Positions 13,085-17,591 of a stretch of DNA of 17,591 nucleotides are shown here, piece after piece. The position numbers and the translations under genes were made by a program. Source of the stretch: Candidatus Saccharimonadota bacterium (lineage in GTDB: Bacteria; Patescibacteriota; Saccharimonadia; Saccharimonadales; Saccharimonadaceae); contig JAFWHP010000041.1 in the NCBI GenBank assembly GCA_017515125.1, positions 1 through 17,591 of the forward strand, written 5' to 3'. The notes beneath the pieces were generated by a model, which was given only the letters and a program-made list of their open reading frames with translations, was not told the DNA's origin and ran no database searches. The stretch's first letter is position 1; each line of letters opens with the position of its first letter.

Positions 13085-13513
13085 TTAGATATCAAGATCA
13101 TCCAAATCGGCTAGCTCCGCCCTTGTCTTCTCGGCCAAATCCGAAGAAGAATCATCATCCGAATAGGAATCACCCATTGAAGTATCTTCGCTTTCTTCCT
13201 CGTCAGACTCAGTGCTACTCACTTCCTCATGACGATCCTCGTCATGCACACGCTCGCTATGCCCATCATCAGTATTTACTATCTTCAAATTATATCTAGC
13301 ATCTTGTTTTGTACCTAATGCCCTCAACAGCACACGAATTGCCTGTGCAGTCACGCCCCGCTTACCAATCACTCGACCTACGTCCTCCGGATCAACCGTC
13401 AAAGACAATAGCACCCCTCGTTCATCAATCGTTCGTTCTACTGCTACCTTTTCAGGATTGTTGACTAAGGTTTTTACGATATATTCTACAAATTGTTGGT
13501 CAATAGTAGCCAT
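13085..13513 (-). CDS. khpA: KH-domain RNA-binding protein KhpA with long acidic tail
   Basis: KhpA is a small global RNA-binding protein, usually about 76-90 aa, often encoded next to rpsP and working with KhpB. This protein has 142 aa. Residues 1-80 form the KH domain with the G-X-X-G loop at Gly50-Lys51-Arg52-Gly53 (V-G-R-V-I-G-K-R-G-V-T-A-Q-A-I-R). Residues 81-142 are an extra, low-complexity acidic tail with about 26 Asp/Glu, many Ser and few basic residues. GGAGG is seven bases before the ATG. A -10 TATAAT with TGC in front lies upstream, and an intrinsic terminator follows. The rpsP-khpA pairing supports the call; in other bacteria rimM and trmD usually follow, here rpoB does. Confidence 0.9.
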   Translation of the reverse strand: MATIDQQFVEYIVKTLVNNPEKVAVERTIDERGVLLSLTVDPEDVGRVIGKRGVTAQAIRVLLRALGTKQDARYNLKIVNTDDGHSERVHDEDRHEEVSSTESDEEESEDTSMGDSYSDDDSSSDLAEKTRAELADLDDLDI

Positions 13514-13548
13514 TTTATTCCTCCATTTATATAATTATTTCTAAATAA

Positions 13549-13577
13549 ATTATAGCATAAACAAAACAAAAACTAAA
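13549..13577 (-). promoter_or_regulatory. Promoter for khpA (extended -10 TGC-TATAAT)
   Basis: Minus strand: TATAAT at 13549-13554 preceded by TGC, an extended consensus -10. The -35 position (13572-13577, TTTAGT) is weak, typical for extended -10 promoters. It lies in the 65-base gap immediately after rpsP, with a leader of about 30 bases to khpA. Confidence 0.55.
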
Positions 13578-13578
13578 C

Positions 13579-13941
13579 TTATTCAGTTTCGCCAGTCTCG
13601 GCACTCGCTTCTGGAGCAACCTCTTCTTTAGGCTGATTTTTGCGCAACTTGTCCGCGTGTTTCGCGGTAGCTTTCTTGATTGGCGCCTCCTTGTACCACT
13701 TTGGCATAGCAACGCCATTCTTCTTCAAAATATACGCTACTCGAGAAGATGGTTGTGCACCATTATTTAAGTATTTTTCCACTTTTTCCTTATCCAAAGT
13801 TAAAGCCTTGGTTGCAGGATTATAATTGCCGACCTCAGCAACCACGCGTCCCGAAAGTGGATGACGCTGTGATTCTTGGACGACTATCCGGTACGTAGGG
13901 TAATGCGCCCGGCCATTACGTTGCATACGAATCGCTAGCAT
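13579..13941 (-). CDS. rpsP: 30S ribosomal protein bS16
   Basis: Small-subunit body protein needed for 30S assembly. It has 120 aa; the family core is about 80-90, and the rest is a Lys/Ala/Glu-rich C-terminal extension (from about residue 90). Recognisable segments are M-L-A-I-R-M-Q-R-N-G at the start, P-T-Y-R-I-V-V (about 15-21), E-V-G-N-Y-N-P (about 36-42), and the block around W-Y-K-E-A-P near residue 82. AAGGAG is four bases before the ATG, a strong ribosome site that fixes the start. It lies 58 bases after rnc with its own promoter and is followed by khpA. Confidence 0.96.
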   Translation of the reverse strand: MLAIRMQRNGRAHYPTYRIVVQESQRHPLSGRVVAEVGNYNPATKALTLDKEKVEKYLNNGAQPSSRVAYILKKNGVAMPKWYKEAPIKKATAKHADKLRKNQPKEEVAPEASAETGETE

Positions 13942-13967
13942 ATTTCTCCTTATAATTAATTTCCTAA

Positions 13968-13996
13968 ATTATAACACACTTCTTTAGAAAAGAAAA
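13968..13996 (-). promoter_or_regulatory. Promoter for rpsP (extended -10 TGT-TATAAT)
   Basis: Minus strand: TATAAT at 13968-13973 preceded by TGT; the -35 region (13991-13996, TTTTCT) is poor. The -10 is 26 bases from the rpsP ATG, leaving room for a short leader with AAGGAG. Confidence 0.55.
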
Positions 13997-13999
13997 CCC

Positions 14000-14731
14000 C
14001 TAATCCTCTATCCGCTTCGGATAATATGCCATCCCCTCTGCGTGATATTTCAAAATCCCCTCTCGCGCCGCCATAGTCTGCGCCTCTTGTTTAGAGTGAC
14101 CATTACCCACCCCAATCAGTTCGTCATCAACATAAAGTCCAACCGTAAAAGTTTTATCATGGTCCGGCCCACTTTCTTTCATAGTCCTGTAGGTCGGCGT
14201 TACTCCATTTGATTTTTGTGCCAATTCCTGCACGTAAGATTTTGGATCCCTCCAAGTCCCCTCCTCAATAATCTTATCAATCTTAGCTATAATGTACTTA
14301 AAAATAAACTCTTTCGCCGTCGCATAACCTTGATCGAGATAAATTGCACCAATTACCGCTTCGAAGCAATCCGCCAGAATCACATCATGCGCCCTCTCCG
14401 ACCCTTGTTTTTCGCCTTTGGACAAAAGAACCAGTGGCTCATATCCTAATTCTTTTCCAGCATCCCCAATTGACTCTGTCCGCACTAGAGCCGCCCTCAG
14501 TGCCGTCATTACGCCCTCAGGTTCATTATAATTCCTATACAAAAAGTCAGACGTTACTAACTCCAAGACCGCATCCCCCAAAAACTCCAATCGCTCGTTA
14601 TGTTCATGTGCTTTTCTGTGCTCATTCACGTAACTTCTATGCGTCAATGCCGTTACTAGTAGTCTAATATCATTAAACTCAAAACCTAACTTCTCCCTTG
14701 CAAAATTCTCATACGCAGAAAAATCTACCAT
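14000..14731 (-). CDS. rnc: Ribonuclease III
   Basis: Double-strand-specific endoribonuclease that processes rRNA precursors and structured mRNAs. I start it at the ATG at 14731 (243 aa) because AGGAGG lies four bases upstream; an in-frame TTG at 14776 would overlap the NUDIX gene without a ribosome site. The catalytic domain (about 1-150) carries the signature H-N-E-R-L-E-F-L-G-D-A-V-L with metal ligands Glu46 and Asp53, and A-D-C-F-E-A-V-I-G-A with Asp121 and Glu124; all four are present. A double-stranded-RNA-binding domain follows (from D-P-K-S-Y-V-Q-E-L-A-Q, about 161, to 228). It starts ten bases after the NUDIX stop, so both are probably one message with nusB and rpmF. Confidence 0.96.
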   Translation of the reverse strand: MVDFSAYENFAREKLGFEFNDIRLLVTALTHRSYVNEHRKAHEHNERLEFLGDAVLELVTSDFLYRNYNEPEGVMTALRAALVRTESIGDAGKELGYEPLVLLSKGEKQGSERAHDVILADCFEAVIGAIYLDQGYATAKEFIFKYIIAKIDKIIEEGTWRDPKSYVQELAQKSNGVTPTYRTMKESGPDHDKTFTVGLYVDDELIGVGNGHSKQEAQTMAAREGILKYHAEGMAYYPKRIED

Positions 14732-14741
14732 TTTACCTCCT

Positions 14742-15359
14742 TTAATAGTCGCCCGTTCGGACTTTTTTCTTTGCAATTAGCATCAGTTTACCAATATCCT
14801 CGTACTCGATAGTATCGAGTGCTTTTACAAACGGAAACCATGCAATTCCTTTCATCCATTTTTCTCCAACTGGCATCTCATGCGAATCCAACGCCTGCAC
14901 TAAATATATTTGCGTCGTCATCAAAACAAGCTTATCTGCTCGACGGTATTTGAAATGAATCTTACCGAGCCAAGTCAAAATAGACACATTTTTAAGCCCA
15001 GTTTCTTCTTCAATCTCTCTCCTTGCCGTCATTTTCGCAGTCTCGCCCGGCTCGATATGCCCCTTCGGAATCGTCCAACGCCCTTTCGAATCTTGAATTA
15101 AAAGAATCTCAATATCTTTCTTGTCTTTAGTCAAACGAAAAACAATCCCACCAGAAGTCGGCTCTCTCACCACCTCTTGAATAGCCACTTTCTTACGAAA
15201 AACAGCCGAAGTGAGCTTTTTAAATCGCGACTCCTTATAGTTTTCAGTCGGCAGAGCTTCCGGTACTTTCAATTTCCTTTTCGCCAATGGCTCCTTGTCC
15301 AGATTCGCCCTCGGCGTTTGGTTCCGCAACCTGCTCGACCGGTTTATTTTTTGATCCAT
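14742..15359 (-). CDS. NUDIX hydrolase with basic N-terminal extension
   Basis: NUDIX enzymes cleave nucleoside diphosphates linked to another group. The complete box G-x5-E-x7-R-E-U-x-E-E-x-G-U is at residues 100-122 (G-H-I-E-P-G-E-T ... [10 protein letters not shown]), with the [11 protein letters not shown] form often seen in Ap4A/MutT-like members; substrate cannot be named. The NUDIX fold begins near residue 65 (P-T-S-G-G-I-V-F-R). Before it stands a Lys/Arg-rich stretch read from the ATG at 15359 (205 aa); most of it is translated from DNA that also encodes the end of nusB in another frame (116-base overlap). A TTG at 15404 would lengthen it, and a GTG at 15188 would give a short version free of overlap. 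No start has a good ribosome site, so the N-terminus is uncertain. Confidence 0.88.
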   Translation of the reverse strand: MDQKINRSSRLRNQTPRANLDKEPLAKRKLKVPEALPTENYKESRFKKLTSAVFRKKVAIQEVVREPTSGGIVFRLTKDKKDIEILLIQDSKGRWTIPKGHIEPGETAKMTARREIEEETGLKNVSILTWLGKIHFKYRRADKLVLMTTQIYLVQALDSHEMPVGEKWMKGIAWFPFVKALDTIEYEDIGKLMLIAKKKVRTGDY

Positions 15360-15804
15360 GATTATTTTCTTCAATAATTCCGAGCTTCTTGTAGGCCGTC
15401 CCAAGCACCCCGTTTATAAATCTCGAGGAATTCTCACTCCCAAACGACTTCGCTAGCTCTACTGCTTCATTAATAGCAACTTTCGGCGGTATCGTATCGC
15501 CACACTCCGAAAGTTCATATAGTCCCATCCTTAGGATGTTACGATCAATCGCCGCAATTGACTCTATCGGCCATTCCGGCGCCATAGGCTGCAGCGCAGT
15601 ATCTAATGTCTTAAAATTCTTTACTACATTATGCGCCAAACCATATACAAATTCCGTATCTCCCAACGTTTTTTCGTACGGCTCGATATTCTTCGCCACC
15701 ACAACATCCAAATCGACTTCTGGGTCGTGTGCCAAAGTTCTAAGCTCGTACTCATACAAACTTTGCAACACTATTACTCTTCCTAAATGTCGATTACTAG
15801 CCAT
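15244..15804 (-). CDS. nusB: Transcription antitermination factor NusB
   Basis: NusB pairs with NusE (S10) on boxA RNA to allow antitermination in rRNA operons. It is 186 aa, longer than the usual ~140. The all-helical core covers about residues 1-142 with [16 protein letters not shown] at the RNA-binding N-terminus, [11 protein letters not shown] (about 89-99), [17 protein letters not shown] (about 106-122) and [13 protein letters not shown] near the end. Residues ~143-186 are an acidic, Gly/Glu-rich extension, encoded where the NUDIX ORF reads in another frame. It follows rpmF by 15 bases and has a loosely spaced GGAAG upstream. Confidence 0.94.
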   Translation of the reverse strand: MASNRHLGRVIVLQSLYEYELRTLAHDPEVDLDVVVAKNIEPYEKTLGDTEFVYGLAHNVVKNFKTLDTALQPMAPEWPIESIAAIDRNILRMGLYELSECGDTIPPKVAINEAVELAKSFGSENSSRFINGVLGTAYKKLGIIEENNHGSKNKPVEQVAEPNAEGESGQGAIGEKEIESTGSSAD

Positions 15805-15819
15805 CTTTTAATATTCTTC

Positions 15820-15978
15820 CTATTTATTAGTTTTAACCTTTAGATTAGGCGTTTTTTTCTTAGTTTCAAAAGCTTTAACGGGAGAGTGCTTATTTACCTC
15901 TCGTGCCAACTTGAGTCTCAAATGACTCCTGCGAAGCCCGGTCTTTCGTGGGCTGCTCTGTTTTTTAGGTTCAGGCAT
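15820..15978 (-). CDS. rpmF: 50S ribosomal protein bL32, cysteine-free form
   Basis: Small large-subunit protein of 52 aa starting MPEPKKQSSPRKTGLRRSHL. The basic start P-x-K-x-x-x-S-x-R-K-x-x-x-R-R-S-H matches the bL32 N-terminus (E. coli: T-R-S-K-R-G-M-R-R-S-H). The rest is Lys-rich and has no cysteine, so the zinc ribbon present in many bL32 proteins is missing; E. coli bL32 is also cysteine-free. A strong AAGGAG lies five bases before the ATG, and a plausible promoter is upstream. nusB follows 15 bases after the stop. The N-terminal match and gene context make bL32 likely; the C-terminal half is not diagnostic. Confidence 0.85.
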   Translation of the reverse strand: MPEPKKQSSPRKTGLRRSHLRLKLAREVNKHSPVKAFETKKKTPNLKVKTNK

Positions 15979-16012
15979 TATAACTCCTTAGTTTAATATC
16001 TTAATTTACCCT

Positions 16013-16041
16013 ATTTTATCACATTTTTCAAATTACTACAA
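16013..16041 (-). promoter_or_regulatory. Promoter for rpmF-nusB-NUDIX-rnc (TTGTAG, 17-bp spacer, extended -10 TGA-TAAAAT)
   Basis: Minus strand: TTGTAG at 16036-16041, 17 bases, TAAAAT at 16013-16018 with TG one base upstream. It lies in the 98-base gap after the methyltransferase gene and gives rpmF a leader of about 30 bases. No other promoter is seen before rpsP, so it may drive all four genes. Confidence 0.5.
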
Positions 16042-16076
16042 CCCCGTTTTACCATCTCGCCAATTCTTTTAGCACT

Positions 16077-16586
16077 CTACTCTCCAAAAACCAACGCAAA
16101 CAGCGCAATCCCGGCCGCAACCGATACATTAAACGATTCTTTTTGACCTCGCATAGGTATCTCCAAAAACAATTCAATTCGTTCTCTCATTTCCTCCGAA
16201 ATACCATGTACCTCTTCGCCAAGTACCAAGACTACTTTGTCCGAAAGCCGTTCCGCAAACTTCTTATCCGAAAGCGACACAATTTTTTCTGTTTCAATAT
16301 TGTTTTCTAATCCTACGACCTGCCATCCTTGCTTTCGCAATATCTCAACCTCGCTCAAAATGTCATCACAGCTTCGAATATCCAAAATATCTTCCGCGCC
16401 CAAAGCCGTCTTATGAATTTCTCGATCCAATTTTTCTCTTAGATGCGGCAAAAGAGAGCCGTCATGTACTCTTGGCGTATAACCCGACAAAATTACATGT
16501 GACACCCCAAAACCCTCTGCCGTCCTCAAAATCGCCCCCACATTATAGCAAGACCTAATGTTATCTAATATGAGTATTATTTCCAC
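16077..16586 (-). CDS. SpoU/TrmH-family RNA 2'-O-ribose methyltransferase
   Basis: Members of this SPOUT family transfer a methyl group from S-adenosylmethionine to ribose 2'-OH in tRNA or rRNA. The protein has 169 aa, a bare catalytic domain without an extra RNA-binding domain, similar in size to TrmL. All three motifs are present: motif 1 L-D-N-I-R-S-C-Y-N-V-G-A-I-L-R-T-A-E (residues 7-24, with Asn15 and Arg21), motif 2 L-V-L-G-E-E-V-H-G-I-S (120-130), and motif 3 I-P-M-R-G-Q-K-E-S-F-N-V-S-V-A (143-157) that forms the knotted cofactor site. It starts with GTG, overlaps the glutaredoxin gene by ten bases and has AAGGAAG inside that gene as ribosome site. The target nucleotide cannot be inferred. 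Confidence 0.9.
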   Translation of the reverse strand: MEIILILDNIRSCYNVGAILRTAEGFGVSHVILSGYTPRVHDGSLLPHLREKLDREIHKTALGAEDILDIRSCDDILSEVEILRKQGWQVVGLENNIETEKIVSLSDKKFAERLSDKVVLVLGEEVHGISEEMRERIELFLEIPMRGQKESFNVSVAAGIALFALVFGE

Positions 16587-16810
16587 AACCCAGCTTCCTT
16601 CAAAGCCTTCTTGATACCAGGGCGGTCAAACCCCTCAATACGTTTCCCACGAATTACCGTCACCGGTACGGTCTTCATATCCGGTTCCCTGGTCGCATCA
16701 CACTCTTGATAGGAAATGTTTTTCGAATCCAACCAATCCATTAACGCATGGCAATATGCACAGGTCGGTGTTGTATAGATCTTAATTACGTAATTGTCTT
16801 CAATGCTCAC
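16577..16810 (-). CDS. Glutaredoxin/NrdH-like thiol redox protein
   Basis: A 77-aa thioredoxin-fold protein that exchanges electrons through a C-x-x-C pair. Cys17-Ala-Tyr-Cys20 follows the first strand (V-I-K-I-Y-T-T-P-T), T-V-P-V (47-50) holds the cis-proline, and G-F-D (60-62) near the end is also typical. The C-A-Y-C active site lacks the Pro of classical glutaredoxin C-P-Y-C and resembles NrdH redoxins or YruB-type proteins; I cannot separate these, and no ribonucleotide reductase gene is nearby. It starts with GTG, with GGAG ten bases upstream, 26 bases after leuS, and overlaps the methyltransferase gene. Confidence 0.88.
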   Translation of the reverse strand: MSIEDNYVIKIYTTPTCAYCHALMDWLDSKNISYQECDATREPDMKTVPVTVIRGKRIEGFDRPGIKKALKEAGLWK

Positions 16811-16836
16811 TATTTTATATCTCCAATATTTTTTTA

Positions 16837-17591
16837 TTAAACCACAATATTTAACAGCTTCGCCTTCTTCACAAAAATTGTCTTTTTAATTCCAGGCGCA
16901 ACATATTTTTGTACCTTTTTATCAGACAATGCCATCTCTACAATTTTTTCCTCGTCTTCCAAGTCACAAGCGTTTACTTCTAATTTTGCTCGTAGTTTTC
17001 CATTTATCTGCACGATCAAGATTGCTTTGTCCGAAATCAAGTACTTCTCATCCCACTTCGGCCACTCATCATTCGCCCCGTATTTCTCCAAAATTTCGGA
17101 AGCTAAATGCGGTGCAAAAGGCTTTAGCAACTTTGATAAGACGATTAAGTCTTCCTCACTCGCCCCGACCTTATACAACTCATTCACGTATTCCATCAAC
17201 GCCGCTACTGCAGTATTAAACTGATACTTATGAATATCCGTAGTTACTTTTTTAATTGTAGCATGTCGAATCGCAGCGGTCTTTTCCGAATCATTATCGC
17301 TAACCCCTCCAAAAGCGAGATTATAGCACCGATTCAAAAACCGATATACGCCACCCACCGACCTCGGGTCCCAAGCCGCGTCCATATCATACGGCCCAAT
17401 AAACATTTCATATGTTCTTAAGGTATCGGCTCCGTATCCATCATTAATTACATCCAACGGATCAATTACGTTACCCTTTGATTTAGACATCTTTTTGCCA
17501 TCCGGCGCATTAATGTAACCATTATATAGCAATCGTTTTATCGGTTCGCGGAATGGCAAATATCCCAAATCTGCAAAAAACTTACACCAAA
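16837..17591 (-). CDS. leuS: Leucyl-tRNA synthetase, C-terminal part, cut by window edge
   Basis: Leucyl-tRNA synthetase charges tRNA-Leu. The frame is open to the right edge of the window, giving 251 codons; its true start lies outside. The class I signature K-M-S-K-S is present (17479-17493), followed by K-G-N-V-I-D-P-L-D-V-I. Upstream of it F-F-A-D-L-G-Y-L-P-F-R-E-P matches the family's D-L-G-Y-L-P-F-x-E-P. The anticodon-binding helical domain follows (about 17180-17400), and the end T-I-F-V-K-K-A-K-L-L-N-I-V-V matches the short C-terminal domain that clamps tRNA (E. coli ends with K-L-L-N-L-V-V). Glutaredoxin and methyltransferase genes follow closely, so they may share its transcript. 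Confidence 0.95.
   Translation of the reverse strand, partial: WCKFFADLGYLPFREPIKRLLYNGYINAPDGKKMSKSKGNVIDPLDVINDGYGADTLRTYEMFIGPYDMDAAWDPRSVGGVYRFLNRCYNLAFGGVSDNDSEKTAAIRHATIKKVTTDIHKYQFNTAVAALMEYVNELYKVGASEEDLIVLSKLLKPFAPHLASEILEKYGANDEWPKWDEKYLISDKAILIVQINGKLRAKLEVNACDLEDEEKIVEMALSDKKVQKYVAPGIKKTIFVKKAKLLNIVV

Noticed and set aside
13527..13718. 63-codon minus-strand ORF between rpsP and khpA
   Set aside because: It is an out-of-frame reading of the end of rpsP and then the promoter region of khpA.
14732..14776. Longer rnc start at TTG 14776
   Set aside because: The ATG at 14731 has AGGAGG four bases upstream; the extension would only re-read the NUDIX end.
1..17591. UGA recoding to glycine, as in some CPR lineages (SR1, Gracilibacteria)
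   Set aside because: No in-frame TGA occurs within the genes, and nusB ends in TGA at the expected place, so code 11 fits.
1..17591. Mobile elements, CRISPR arrays, tRNA or rRNA genes
   Set aside because: No transposase, no regularly spaced repeats, no tRNA cloverleaf and no rRNA sequence seen; the window is nearly filled with core genes.

Overview
The window reads as chromosomal core-gene sequence from a Patescibacteria/CPR bacterium, most likely Candidatus Saccharibacteria (TM7). I infer this from the style of the short ribosomal proteins, a sortase where adk-map usually sits after secY, rpoBC with no rplJ-rplL in front, long acidic tails on RpoB and KhpA, and cysteine-free ribosomal proteins. 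No database search was possible. All genes lie on the minus strand, so the biological order runs from high to low coordinates. Standard code 11 is used; TGA acts as a stop (nusB) and no gene has an in-frame TGA.

Layout in transcription order: the 3' part of leuS (runs off the right edge), a glutaredoxin-like gene and a SpoU/TrmH RNA methyltransferase; then rpmF (bL32, short), nusB, a NUDIX hydrolase that overlaps nusB out of frame, and rnc; then rpsP and khpA, each with its own extended -10 promoter, closed by an intrinsic terminator. A 456-base non-coding region follows. It carries a consensus promoter that runs into a second intrinsic terminator, then a second promoter and a structured leader, then rpoB and rpoC. 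A 12-bp hairpin and a promoter separate rpoC from secY. secY overlaps a sortase gene. infA has its own promoter with an almost absent leader. A 121-base gap with four small hairpins precedes the compact run rpmJ (bL36, short), rpsM, rpsK, rpsD, rpoA and rplQ (cut by the left edge).

Together the genes cover RNA polymerase core (alpha, beta, beta'), antitermination and RNA processing (NusB, RNase III, KhpA), ribosome parts (uS4, uS11, uS13, bS16, bL17, bL32, bL36), initiation factor IF-1, leucyl-tRNA charging, the Sec channel and surface sorting.

The strongest unusual signal is in RNA polymerase beta'. By gap-free alignment to remembered family sequences, all eight cysteine ligands of both near-universal zinc sites are replaced, while the catalytic Asp triad is intact. 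The bridge helix and trigger loop also carry substitutions at residues that are almost invariant. bL36 has lost all four of its zinc ligands, and bL32 and uS4 are cysteine-free too. The second strongest signal is the rpoB upstream region, which looks like either an attenuated leader or a small RNA gene of about 95 nt.
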